Below, piece after piece: positions 51,235-59,603 of a stretch of DNA of 64,000 nt. Below the pieces are notes generated by a model that had not been told where the DNA came from, did no database searches, and saw nothing but the letters and a program-made list of their open reading frames with translations. Made by a program: the position numbers and the translations under genes. Position 1 is the first letter of the stretch; each line of letters opens with the position of its first letter. The DNA is from Longimicrobium sp. (GTDB taxonomy: Bacteria > Gemmatimonadota > Gemmatimonadetes > Longimicrobiales > Longimicrobiaceae), in contig NZ_DASVSF010000091.1 of the NCBI RefSeq assembly GCF_036388275.1, positions 1-64,000 of the forward strand, read 5' to 3'.

Positions 51235-52425
51235 ATGAACCATCGGTTTCGGGCGGCCATCTTCGCCCTCGTAGCGCTCGGGGCCGTGCTCCCCGTAGAT
51301 CAGGCCCACGCGCAGCTCGGGCGACTTCGCGACCGCGTGCGGCAGGGTGCAGACCAGGTGCGCGGAGCGATTGGCGGAGGCGAGCAGGCCGCGCCCGCAC
51401 CCGCGCAGGGCCAGGAAGCCGGCGCCGGCCAGGCGGATGCACCGGCCGAGCCGGGTGCGCCCGTGGCGTTCGTCAACTTCGACTTCGTGCCGGGCGAGCG
51501 GGTGCTCTTCGCCGAAGACTTCACCCGCGACAACGTGGGCGATTTCCCCCGCAGGCTGGAGCTGCTGGAGGGCAACGGCGAAGTGGCCGAGGTGGGCGGG
51601 CGCCGCTACCTGCGCGCCGCGGAGGACCTGAAGTTCGCCATTCCGCTGACCGAGGCGCTGCCCGAGCGGTTCACGCTGGAGATCGAGTACATGGCCGCTG
51701 AGGCCAGCCTGGCCGAGATCTACCTGGCCGAGGGCGAGCACGGCTACGACCGCGACGGAAAGGCGCGCGCCACCTTTCACGTGGGCACCAACTTCCGCAC
51801 GGTGGCGGGGCTGAACACGCAGGACAGCCGCTCCACCCAGGGCGGGTTCCAGGGCTACCAGCCCAACGTGCCCTTCTTCGTGCGGCTGATGGGCGACGGG
51901 CGCTACACCAAGATGTACGTGCTGGGCACGCGCGTGGCCAACGCGCCCAACTTCGACGTGGGACGCGGCCGGCAGATCGTGGTGAACATCCCCGGCAGCG
52001 GGGTGGCGGGCAACGAGGGCGCGTACATCGCCAGCATTCGCGTGGCGGCCGGCGGGCGCGACCTGTACGACGCGCTGTCGGCGGACGGGCGCGTGGCGGT
52101 GCAGGGCATCCTGTTCGACACGGGCAGCGACCGCATTCGCCCGGAGAGCGCACCGGTGCTGCAGCGCATCGGCAACATGCTTCGCGGCCACGCCGACCTG
52201 CGCCTGAAGGTGGAGGGGCATACCGACGACGTGGGCGCCGACGACGCCAACCTGTCGCTTTCCACCCGCCGCGCCGCCGCGGTGCGGCAGTACCTGGTGG
52301 AGCGCTTCGGCATCGACGCGGCGCGCCTGGAAAGCCAGGGCCTGGGCGAGACAAAGCCGGCCGCGCCCAACACCACCCCCGAGGGGCGCCAGCAGAACCG
52401 CCGCGTAGAATTGGTGCGGCTGTAG
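51235..52425 (+). CDS. OmpA-family outer-membrane protein
   Basis: 396 aa. Signal peptide (MNHRFRAAIFALVALGAVLPVDQAHAQ) followed by a short charged, Ala/Pro-rich segment, then a lectin-like beta region (residues ~75-275). The C-terminal ~110 residues are an OmpA peptidoglycan-binding domain: ILFDTGSDRIRPES … ILRGHADLRLKVEGHTDD-type (here MLRGHADLRLKVEGHTDDVG) … LSTRRAAAVRQYLVERFGI … QGLGETKP … QQNRRVELVRL, including the Asp and Arg that bind diaminopimelate. Anchors the outer membrane to the cell wall. It is separated by ~100 bp from another secreted-protein gene. Confidence 0.9.
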   Translation: MNHRFRAAIFALVALGAVLPVDQAHAQLGRLRDRVRQGADQVRGAIGGGEQAAPAPAQGQEAGAGQADAPAEPGAPVAFVNFDFVPGERVLFAEDFTRDNVGDFPRRLELLEGNGEVAEVGGRRYLRAAEDLKFAIPLTEALPERFTLEIEYMAAEASLAEIYLAEGEHGYDRDGKARATFHVGTNFRTVAGLNTQDSRSTQGGFQGYQPNVPFFVRLMGDGRYTKMYVLGTRVANAPNFDVGRGRQIVVNIPGSGVAGNEGAYIASIRVAAGGRDLYDALSADGRVAVQGILFDTGSDRIRPESAPVLQRIGNMLRGHADLRLKVEGHTDDVGADDANLSLSTRRAAAVRQYLVERFGIDAARLESQGLGETKPAAPNTTPEGRQQNRRVELVRL

Positions 52426-52477
52426 ATGAGACGAGGCGCGGGCGACCCTCGCCCGCGCTACTCCACTAATCCCCGCC

Positions 52478-52501
52478 GTCCGCCCCGCTCCCGGGGCGGA
52501 C
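52478..52501. terminator. Hairpin between the OmpA gene and the next gene
   Basis: A 9-bp stem GTCCGCCCC/GGGGCGGAC with a short loop and no T-run. It may limit read-through into the following gene. Confidence 0.4.
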
Positions 52502-52526
52502 GGGTATCCATAGAGGCGAGATTCCC

Positions 52527-53708
52527 ATGCACATCAGGCATATCCTCATCGGCGCGGCCGCCGCCGCCGCGCTCGGGGCCGACGCGGCCCCCGCCCAGGC
52601 TCAACTGCTGGCCCACGTCCGTGCCCGCGTTCGCCAGCAGGTAGAGCACGCGGCCGACCAGGCCGCGAACGCGGTGGAGAATCGCATCCGCGGGGCGGGC
52701 TCGTCCACATCCGCCGCCGATCCGGCGCAGGCCGCGCCGGCCGCCGCACCGTCAGCGTCTCCAGAATCTCCGGCCCGCGCGCAATCCGCATCGCGCTCGG
52801 TTGGAGCCGACAGCCTGCCCGTGCGCCCGGCGCGGCGGGCGGCGCTCGCCACGCCGTTCGTGGACGCGGACCTCGCGTGGATCCTTCCGCTGCTGAGCGC
52901 CCAGGCGGCCGACATGCGCCGCGGCACCAATCAGTTGGCCGCGGAGATCGACGTCCTCCGGAGCGTCATGACCCCGGAAGCGGGAGAGGCGCGGGTAGCG
53001 CGCATCCGGTCCGGCCAGGTGCACGCGATGGACGAGGTGCGCGCGTTCTCGGCCCAGGCGGCGGTGCCCGCGTCCGCCCGCTACCAGGCCGGGTGCAGCG
53101 CGGGGCTGACGGAGGCGATGGGCGGACTGATGGTGAGCGCGGTGTTCACGGGGGCGTCGGTGGAGGAGGCGCGCGCCTTCTACGTCGGCCGCGGCTGGCG
53201 GTGGACGGGGCAGTGGGACCTCGGCTACCAGGTCCGCTCGCCCGACGGCCGCCTGCTGATCATGATGAACGATCCGCGTGGCTTCGGGCCGGCCGCGGCG
53301 GTCAAGATCGGCAGGGACGCCCGCGAGGGCCGCATGCCCGGGTACGATGCCTACATCCCGTGCGCGGACCTGGACGGCGCCGTGATGATCATGCAGGTGG
53401 AGGCGCGCGGCGAAGGCGGCGAGCTGGCGGTGCGGGTGAACCAGGCGGGCGCCGCGGCCGTGCAGTCCAGCGCGGAGCGACTTCCCTCCGCGCTGCGCCA
53501 GGCGGGGCTGACGACGGAGGAGTGGAACCAGGTGGTGACGATGATCTGGGAGGCGGCGACTGACGACATGTTCGCGGCGAACCGGGCGGGGCTGGACGCC
53601 GCCGCGGGATCCAAAGCCGCCGGCGACCGCCGCCGCGCGAACGTCGCCTGGTACACGCGCAACCAGGCGGTCATCGACCCCGCCGTGCAAGCGACGACCG
53701 CGAGCTGA
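52527..53708 (+). CDS. Secreted protein with Ala-rich linker, hypothetical
   Basis: 393 aa. Signal peptide (MHIRHILIGAAAAAALGADAAPAQAQ) and a helical segment that echoes the OmpA gene upstream (LLAHVRARVRQQVEHAADQAANAV versus GRLRDRVRQGADQVRGAI). An Ala/Pro/Ser linker follows, then a mixed domain (FVDADLAWILPLLSAQAADMRRG … FYVGRGWRWTGQWDLGYQVRSPDG … EEWNQVVTMIWEAATDDMFAANRAG). The shared N-terminal helix suggests both proteins are targeted to the same envelope layer. No catalytic motif is recognised. Confidence 0.68.
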   Translation: MHIRHILIGAAAAAALGADAAPAQAQLLAHVRARVRQQVEHAADQAANAVENRIRGAGSSTSAADPAQAAPAAAPSASPESPARAQSASRSVGADSLPVRPARRAALATPFVDADLAWILPLLSAQAADMRRGTNQLAAEIDVLRSVMTPEAGEARVARIRSGQVHAMDEVRAFSAQAAVPASARYQAGCSAGLTEAMGGLMVSAVFTGASVEEARAFYVGRGWRWTGQWDLGYQVRSPDGRLLIMMNDPRGFGPAAAVKIGRDAREGRMPGYDAYIPCADLDGAVMIMQVEARGEGGELAVRVNQAGAAAVQSSAERLPSALRQAGLTTEEWNQVVTMIWEAATDDMFAANRAGLDAAAGSKAAGDRRRANVAWYTRNQAVIDPAVQATTAS

Positions 53709-53822
53709 GCAAACTGGGCGCATCCGCCGAGTAACCGGAACTGCATTTCACGCAGAGGTCGCAGAGAGTACAGAGAGGACGCAGAGGGAACAGGCGATCG
53801 GCGGAACATGGGCACGAAGAAA

Positions 53823-53861
53823 GGGCGGAGGCGTGGAGAAAGGATCTCCGCGCCTCCGCCC
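53823..53861. terminator. Bidirectional terminator-like hairpin
   Basis: A long stem (GGGCGGAGGCG…GGAGA / TCTCC…CGCCTCCGCCC) with one mismatch lies between the convergent genes ending at 53708 and 53917. Confidence 0.6.
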
Positions 53862-53916
53862 TCATTTCCAACGGCGGACGCTCAGGTCCGCATCATTCGC
53901 GACGCTGCCGGGAGGA

Positions 53917-54339
53917 TCATCCCTCCGGCCGGGGCGGCAGCGCGGCATTCACCGCGGCGCGGAACCTCGCCCGGTCCACCGGCTTCTGCAGCAGCGCCGT
54001 GACCAGCGGCAGCCCTGGGCGCGGCGTCTCGCCCCCCTCGCCGGTCACCACCACCACGGGGATGGCCGCGGTGCGCGGGTCGGCGCGCAGCCGCTCCACC
54101 AGCCCCCAGCCGTCCAGCCCCGGCATGCGGACGTCGGTGAGCACCAGGGCGGGAAGGAGGGTGCGGGCGCACACCAGCCCCTCCCACCCGCTGCCGGCCG
54201 CGACGGCGTTCAGCCCCATCGTGCGCAGCACCAGGCAGTGCAGGTCGCGGTCGGCGGCGCTGTCGTCCACCACCAGCACCATGGCGGCGGCGGGGCGAGG
54301 GGCTTCGTCGCGGACGGGGGACACGGACAGGGGCTGCAT
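53917..54339 (-). CDS. Single-domain response regulator
   Basis: 140-aa receiver domain: acidic pair D25-D26 (LVVDDSAADR), phosphoacceptor Asp69 (LVLTDVRMPG), Thr99 (VVVTGE) and Lys119 (LLQKPVD). It has no output domain, so it likely acts as a phosphorelay or sensory adaptor, possibly with an orphan kinase such as the one at 45212-46444. A 20-residue N-terminal extension precedes the first strand. It starts at ATG 54339. Confidence 0.9.
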   Translation of the reverse strand: MQPLSVSPVRDEAPRPAAAMVLVVDDSAADRDLHCLVLRTMGLNAVAAGSGWEGLVCARTLLPALVLTDVRMPGLDGWGLVERLRADPRTAAIPVVVVTGEGGETPRPGLPLVTALLQKPVDRARFRAAVNAALPPRPEG

Positions 54340-54624
54340 GATACCGCAATTCGGACGCGTTTCCGGCAGCCGCCAAGGCGCGCATCCGGAGATGTTCGGT
54401 TTCTGGGGAAGCTAGCGGCCCAGTGCGCGCCGATCATGAGCCGATCTGCTCATCTCCCGGAAACATTCAGCTCCCCCGGTGATGAACGAATGGTAAGAAC
54501 GACTCATGTGGCGGTGGATGGGCGCGGGTAGACTTGTCTTCGCTTCGGCGAGGGTGGCCGGAGCGCAGCGCCGGGGCGCCATGCCGCGGCCACACCGAAT
54601 CCGCATCCTCGTGAGGGCATACAT

Positions 54625-55197
54625 ATGATCAAGCAGCTGATTTCCCTGGGCTTCGTGCTTTCCCTGGCCGCCTGCGGCGCCAACTCCGACGACGTCATCG
54701 GGTCCGGCAACGAGGGCACCGGCTCGGGATCGCTCAGCTTCACCTACACAGGCGACGGCGGCAGCGGCACCTTCCAGGCGGCGGGTGCGGCGCCCACCAA
54801 CAACTCGCTGGGCACCTGGGCCGGCGGCGCCCGCGTGAACGACGAGGGCGAAACCACGGTGCTCGTGACCGCCGTCACCAAGTCGGGAAGCGACTACGAC
54901 ATGATCGGGATCCAGCTGGACGGGAACGCGCCCGGCACGTACGACATGGGCGGCAACTGCGAGACCAACTGCGCGTATGCGGTGGCGGCGTTCGGGATCA
55001 CTTCGTGGACGGACTCGGGCGAGCGTGCGTGCTTCATCGACGAGGGCACGGTAACGGTGACGGCGCTCTCGGCCACGGAAGCCCGCGGCACCTTCTCGGG
55101 CAAGGGCAGCTGCATCACCGGCGAGGAGTTCGACGAGCCCTTCCAGGTTTCCGGCGGCACCTTCGACGTCAAGGTGATCGACCTGGGCAACGGCTGA
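54625..55197 (+). CDS. Lipoprotein, hypothetical
   Basis: 190 aa. Lipoprotein signal (LISLGFVLSLAACGAN) and a Gly/Ser/Thr-rich, beta-strand body with two Cys pairs (GNCETNCAYA, GSCITG), giving a jelly-roll-like exported protein. ATG 54625. The gene ends just before a strong hairpin terminator shared with the convergent gene at 55276. No family is recognised; paralogs of the lipoprotein at 14703 have a similar look. Confidence 0.68.
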   Translation: MIKQLISLGFVLSLAACGANSDDVIGSGNEGTGSGSLSFTYTGDGGSGTFQAAGAAPTNNSLGTWAGGARVNDEGETTVLVTAVTKSGSDYDMIGIQLDGNAPGTYDMGGNCETNCAYAVAAFGITSWTDSGERACFIDEGTVTVTALSATEARGTFSGKGSCITGEEFDEPFQVSGGTFDVKVIDLGNG

Positions 55198-55216
55198 TGC
55201 CCCAGGGTACGGATCT

Positions 55217-55260
55217 ACGAAACGGGCGCGGAGACCGGTTGGTCTCCGCGCCCGTTTCGT
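55217..55260. terminator. Bidirectional terminator with 20-bp perfect stem
   Basis: The arms 55217-55236 and 55241-55260 are perfectly complementary with a GGTT loop, between convergent genes at 54625 (+) and 55276 (-). Confidence 0.85.
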
Positions 55261-55275
55261 GTGGGATGCGCGTGA

Positions 55276-55980
55276 TTATGCGTAGGCCGGCAAGCGCCCC
55301 ATCGCGCGGAGGCAAATCTCCAACTCCGCCGCCAGTTCGAATCCCTGGACGGGCGACTCGATGATCACGGGCACGTGGGGCGGGATGAGCGGTGCAACGC
55401 GCTCGAAGTCGTCGGCAGCCGCCTCGCTCAGGCGCACGTGCCGGCTTTGCTCGTTCAGCTCGCTCAGGTGAACCTGCGCAATGCGCTCGCCGAAGTCGTG
55501 CACCATTCGAACGGCCTCGCCCATGGACGGATCGCACTGTCGCGCGTGCGCCAGGTCCAGGCAGAACGACGCCGCGGGAAGCCGGTTGAACACGGCGCGC
55601 ATCTCCGCCGCCGTCCGTCCGATGGGCTTCCGGCGGTCCATGTTCTCCACGCAAAGCGTACTTCCGAACTCCGCCCACACACCGGTGTCGTGCAGCGTGT
55701 CGGGGTGAACCACCACCTGCCATCCGCGCTCGGCGACGGGGCGAAGCGCCCGAGCCACGATGCGTTCCTGCGCACGCGGGAACGCGCTGGGCGCATGAAC
55801 GGAAATGTAGTGGTAGTCCCCGAGCGGCAGCGTGGAGAGGTCGGCGACCAGGGGACCGAGTTCATGGATGCGCAGCGCCGAGAGCTCGATGGCGTCCGTC
55901 TGATGACCGAACAGCAGGGCGAGCGCGGCACGGGCATCCGACCACGCGATGGATCCGGTAGAGAAGCCGATGCACTCCAT
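55276..55980 (-). CDS. TIM-barrel protein of the sugar-phosphate isomerase/epimerase (AP endonuclease 2) fold
   Basis: 234 aa with the xylose-isomerase-like fold: strand ends IGFSTGSIAW, DAIELSALRI, YISVHAPSAF, VVVHPDTLHD, LCVENMDRRKP, CLDLAHARQ, QVHLSELNEQSRH and PVIIESPV. Metal-binding candidates are Glu in VENMD and IESPV and His in VHPDT and HLSE. Its start overlaps the stop of the nucleotidyltransferase gene upstream (TGATG), so the two are co-translated. The substrate is unknown; the pairing may mean a nucleotide- or sugar-modifying pathway. Confidence 0.82.
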   Translation of the reverse strand: MECIGFSTGSIAWSDARAALALLFGHQTDAIELSALRIHELGPLVADLSTLPLGDYHYISVHAPSAFPRAQERIVARALRPVAERGWQVVVHPDTLHDTGVWAEFGSTLCVENMDRRKPIGRTAAEMRAVFNRLPAASFCLDLAHARQCDPSMGEAVRMVHDFGERIAQVHLSELNEQSRHVRLSEAAADDFERVAPLIPPHVPVIIESPVQGFELAAELEICLRAMGRLPAYA

Positions 55981-57056
55981 CAGAACACCCCGTAGCGAAT
56001 GGTGAACTCCCGTAGCGGCCCCTCGAAGAAAAGCCGCGTCAGTGCATCATGGAACTGGGTTCCCAACTGGCGTGCCTCCTGGAACACCGCATTGGAATCT
56101 GCCTCTTCCGGGCGCAGCCGCTTCAACGTTTCACGCTTCGCGGCATCGTTCATCACACCCAGGAACTCGTCGTACGTGTCGAAGATGGCTCGCGCTACAA
56201 CCGAAGTTTCACCGAAGGAATCTAGCACGACGCGCGCCACGATGTCCAGCGGCGTTGTTCTCACGAGTTGCGCGAGAAACTGCGTTACCTGCCGCGCGTC
56301 GTGATACGGGTTGCTGCGGCGCGCGCCGCGGAACTGTTCGCCACACAGATAGCAGCTCAGCAGCCCCGCGCTGTACAGCAGCTTTCGCGACAGGCGCAGC
56401 TTCGTGGTGCGGAGCGCCCACTTGTCGGCCTGGCGCACGCGGCGCTTGTGGGCGAAGTCTACGGCCATGGTCCGCCAGTACCGCGCAAAGTCGTTCAGAA
56501 GGAATCGCGGAACGCGGAACGGGGTGTCGTTGGGGCTCAGCAGGTCTTCTTCGATGTACCGCGTGAGGATGCTCTCCACCACGTGCTCGTACGCGCGGCC
56601 GGGCCCGATGCACGCCGACTCCAGCAGAAGGAGCAGGCGTTGCGTGGTGTTCTGGTTCGTGTCGTCGTCACCCCCGATCTTGTGGATCAGGTCGTGGCTG
56701 AAGGTGAGGCTTCCGAAAGCACCGCCGGCGGTCGGGGCATTGATGCCGAGGGAGCCGAGCTTTGCCCGGATTCGCTGCGTGGTGTCCCAGTGCTCCGGAT
56801 TGGCGGCGCCGTCCACCAGGAGGGTCCAATCGACGTCGCTTCCGGCGGTGAACTCGTTGCGCGCTAGCGAGCCGAACACGACCAGCGTCGTATCCTGGGG
56901 GACGGCCGCGGTAAGGTGAACCCTCAACGCCTCGAGCTTGGCCGCCGAGCGCTCGCGTGAAGCCGTGATGTTCGGCCACTCGGCGCCGCACGCGTCCCGA
57001 AGCTGGAGAACGGGGGCGGGGAGATCGACGGCAAGGCTCAACGTGTTCAGTTTCAT
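55980..57056 (-). CDS. Nucleotidyltransferase-domain protein
   Basis: 358 aa. An N-terminal Pol-beta-type nucleotidyltransferase domain has G62-S63 (FGSLARNEFTAGSDVDW) and the metal pair Asp74/Asp76. The rest is helical, with conserved-looking FRVPRFLLNDFARYWRTMAVDF and KWALRTTKLRLSRKLLYSAGLL. The substrate cannot be told from the sequence: it may modify a small molecule, a tRNA or a protein. It is translationally coupled to the TIM-barrel gene downstream. The GS…DxD layout is shared with CD-NTases, but other class-defining features are not evident. Confidence 0.82.
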   Translation of the reverse strand: MKLNTLSLAVDLPAPVLQLRDACGAEWPNITASRERSAAKLEALRVHLTAAVPQDTTLVVFGSLARNEFTAGSDVDWTLLVDGAANPEHWDTTQRIRAKLGSLGINAPTAGGAFGSLTFSHDLIHKIGGDDDTNQNTTQRLLLLLESACIGPGRAYEHVVESILTRYIEEDLLSPNDTPFRVPRFLLNDFARYWRTMAVDFAHKRRVRQADKWALRTTKLRLSRKLLYSAGLLSCYLCGEQFRGARRSNPYHDARQVTQFLAQLVRTTPLDIVARVVLDSFGETSVVARAIFDTYDEFLGVMNDAAKRETLKRLRPEEADSNAVFQEARQLGTQFHDALTRLFFEGPLREFTIRYGVF

Positions 57057-57138
57057 CCGCCCAATGTAGCGACGGATGATCGAACGTGGACAGAGTGTCG
57101 GTCGCCCCTCGCGAGATCGGCGGTTCCGCTCGATACCC

Positions 57139-57672
57139 CTACTGCGACCAGGGCGGCACCACGCCGTTCATCCGCGCGTAGGCGATGGACTGGCCCAGGT
57201 GTTCGTTCATGTGCGCCAGCAACTGCAGGAGCACCGACCACTGGGGCACGTCGCGCCCGTACAGCTTCGTGGTCGCAGCCAGCTGCTCGTCGCTGATCCC
57301 GCGCACCACTTGCCGCACGTGCTCGTGCGAGCCGCGCAGCAGGTCCAGCACCTCGGCCTTGCGCGCGCGATTCTCCACGCTGTCCGCGTCCAGCCCGCGG
57401 GGCGCGGCCACGCCCATCGCCGACGAGGGATAGTAGTAGTTGTAGTGGCCCACGTGGGCGTACACGCGGGCCACCGGCATCACCCCCTCCGCCGGGCTCC
57501 ACGCGTAGCGGTCCTCCGGCATGGCCTCCGCAAGCTCGATGAACTTGATCATCGAGTTGTTGAACTGGCGAAGGAACTCGTCGCGAAAGTTCGGCGGCGC
57601 GGCCTGCGCGCGGGCCTCCGTCGCGGCGAGAACGAGCAGCAGGGGCAACAACAGCAGGCGGATCGGTCGCAT
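57139..57672 (-). CDS. Secreted DinB/YfiT-like protein
   Basis: 177 aa. Signal peptide (LLLLPLLLVLAATEARAQ). A DinB-like four-helix domain follows: FLRQFNNSMIKFIELAEAMPEDRYAW, ARVYAHVGHYNYYY, LLRGSHEHVRQVV and LLQLLAHMNEHLGQSIAYARMNGVVPPW. The His residues at the ends of the second and last helices fit the metal site of DinB/YfiT enzymes, which often use bacillithiol or related thiols. Export of a DinB protein is less common. Function unassigned. Confidence 0.82.
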   Translation of the reverse strand: MRPIRLLLLPLLLVLAATEARAQAAPPNFRDEFLRQFNNSMIKFIELAEAMPEDRYAWSPAEGVMPVARVYAHVGHYNYYYPSSAMGVAAPRGLDADSVENRARKAEVLDLLRGSHEHVRQVVRGISDEQLAATTKLYGRDVPQWSVLLQLLAHMNEHLGQSIAYARMNGVVPPWSQ

Positions 57673-57788
57673 GGGCCGGCACGGGTGCGGGTGGACGTGG
57701 GCCTGGAGTTCCTGTCACTGACTCCGGTGCCGGCGGAAAGGTTGCGCTCTCGGAGCCCGCGGCGCCAGCCCCGTTGTACAGCGGCGCC

Positions 57789-59507
57789 ATGGCGATGTAT
57801 TCTCAATCGGCGTCCATCCAATCGTCCCACGCTCCCGCCCGGCAGCGCACCTTGATCACCGATCACGACATCGCCTTCCCCACGCTCACCGCGGCGCAGA
57901 TCGACGCGCTGCGCCCCCGCGGAACGCTGCGGCACGTCAGCGCGGGGGAAACGCTGTGGGAAGAGGGCGCGCGGGGGATGGCGTTCTTCGTGGTGCTGGA
58001 GGGCGAGATGGAGATCGTGGATCCCTCGGGCGACGAGGTGCGCCGGATCACCGTGCACCGCCCCGGCGAGTTCAGCGGCGACGTCGACATGCTTTCCGGC
58101 CGCAGCAGCCTGGTGCGCGCGCAGATGCTGGGGCCCGGCCAGGTGCTGGAGCTGGATTCCGACGGGTTGCGCCGGGTGATCCGCGAGATCCCGGAAATCA
58201 GCGAGATGCTGCTTCGCGCCTTTTTGATGCGCCGGCGGCTGCTGCTGAGCGACGGCTACCGGGGGATGCAGATCATCGGCTCGCGCTTCTCCCCCCAGGC
58301 GCACGCCATCCGCGAGTTCTGCAGCCGCAACAACATCCCGTTCACCTGGGTGGACGTGGAGCAGGACCCGCTCGCCGAGGAGCTGCTCTGCCGCTTTCAC
58401 GTGCTGCCCGAGCAGACGCCCATCGTGGTGGGGCGGGGGGGCGAGCTGCTCGCCAACCCCAGCATTCCCGAGCTGGCGCACTACATGGGGCTCGAGGCGC
58501 ACGTGGCCGAGGGCGAGGTGTTCGACCTGGTCGTGGTCGGCGCCGGGCCCGCCGGGCTGGCCGCCGCCGTGTACGCCGCCTCCGAGGGGCTGCGCGTGCT
58601 GACGGTGGAGGGCGAGGGGGTGGGTGGGCAGGCCGGAACCAGCTCGCGCATCGAGAACTACCTGGGCTTTCCCGCGGGCATCTCCGGCCCCGAGCTGGCG
58701 CGCAACGCGCTGCTGCAGGCGCAAAAGTTTGGCGCCCGCATCTCCGTTCCGCAAAAGGCCGTGCGGCTGGGCACGCAGGGCGGCCTGCGCGTGGTCACCC
58801 TGGACGACGGCTCGCGGCTGATCACCCGCTGCGTGCTGGTGGCCAGCGGCGCCGAGTACCGCACGCTGGGAATCCCAAACCTGCGCCAGCTGGAGGGCGC
58901 GGGGGTGTACTACGCGGCCACGGAGATGGAGGCGCGGCTGTGCGGGGGCGAAGAGGTGGTCATCGTCGGCGGGGGCAACTCCGCGGGGCAGGCGGCCATG
59001 TACCTGTCGCGGCACGCCGCCCGGGTGAACGTGGTGATCCGGGGCGACGACCTGGGCAAAGGCATGTCGCGGTACCTCGTGGACCGGGTGGAGCGCACGC
59101 CCAACATCACCGTTCACCAGGCCTGCGAGGTGTCCGCCGTGGATGGCGACGGCACCCTGCGAGAGGTTCGCCTGCGCTACGCCGGAGTGGACGAGGAGAA
59201 GGTGATCCCCACCCGGGCCCTGTTCCTCTTCATCGGCGCGCAGCCGCGGACGGCGTGGCTGAGCGGATGCGTGGAGCTGGACCGCACCGGCTTCGTGCTC
59301 ACCGGCGAGGAGACCAGGCGCGACGGCCTGTCGGTGGATGCGTGGAAGGAGGCCGCACGCGCGCCGTACTTCCTGGAAACCAGCCTCCCCGGCGTCTTCG
59401 CCGCGGGCGACGTCCGCGCCGGGTCGGTCAAGCGCGTGGCGTCGGCCGTGGGCGAGGGCTCCATGGCCATCAGCTTCGTGCACGCCCACATCGGCGCGGC
59501 CGTGTAG
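57789..59507 (+). CDS. Cyclic-nucleotide-binding domain fused to a thioredoxin-reductase-like flavoprotein lacking the CxxC
   Basis: 572 aa. A cyclic-nucleotide-binding domain (~30-150; FSGDVDMLSGRSSLVRAQ at the cassette) is followed by a glutaredoxin/thioredoxin-like region (~160-235, no CxxC) and a thioredoxin-reductase fold: FAD site VVGAGPAGLAAA, NADP site IVGGGNSAGQAA and a C-terminal FAD motif LPGVFAAGDVRAG. Where thioredoxin reductases have CATC before the NADP site the sequence reads YYAATEMEARLCGG, so the redox disulfide is missing. It may act as a cyclic-nucleotide-gated NAD(P)H oxidase. ATG 57789 is preferred over a TTG at 57774. Confidence 0.88.
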   Translation: MAMYSQSASIQSSHAPARQRTLITDHDIAFPTLTAAQIDALRPRGTLRHVSAGETLWEEGARGMAFFVVLEGEMEIVDPSGDEVRRITVHRPGEFSGDVDMLSGRSSLVRAQMLGPGQVLELDSDGLRRVIREIPEISEMLLRAFLMRRRLLLSDGYRGMQIIGSRFSPQAHAIREFCSRNNIPFTWVDVEQDPLAEELLCRFHVLPEQTPIVVGRGGELLANPSIPELAHYMGLEAHVAEGEVFDLVVVGAGPAGLAAAVYAASEGLRVLTVEGEGVGGQAGTSSRIENYLGFPAGISGPELARNALLQAQKFGARISVPQKAVRLGTQGGLRVVTLDDGSRLITRCVLVASGAEYRTLGIPNLRQLEGAGVYYAATEMEARLCGGEEVVIVGGGNSAGQAAMYLSRHAARVNVVIRGDDLGKGMSRYLVDRVERTPNITVHQACEVSAVDGDGTLREVRLRYAGVDEEKVIPTRALFLFIGAQPRTAWLSGCVELDRTGFVLTGEETRRDGLSVDAWKEAARAPYFLETSLPGVFAAGDVRAGSVKRVASAVGEGSMAISFVHAHIGAAV

Positions 59508-59603
59508 CTTCGCCGGCTGCGGCCTCGTCCGGAAACCGGCCGACGCGCGTTGTGCACGAGCGTCGACGCGGCTCATCGCATCCCACGAATCCCACACACC
59601 GAC

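Noticed and set aside
55980..57056. CBASS CD-NTase
   Set aside because: The GS…DxD motif is shared by all Pol-beta-type nucleotidyltransferases. No Cap effector, ubiquitin-like or peptidase gene is adjacent, and the partner is a TIM-barrel protein.
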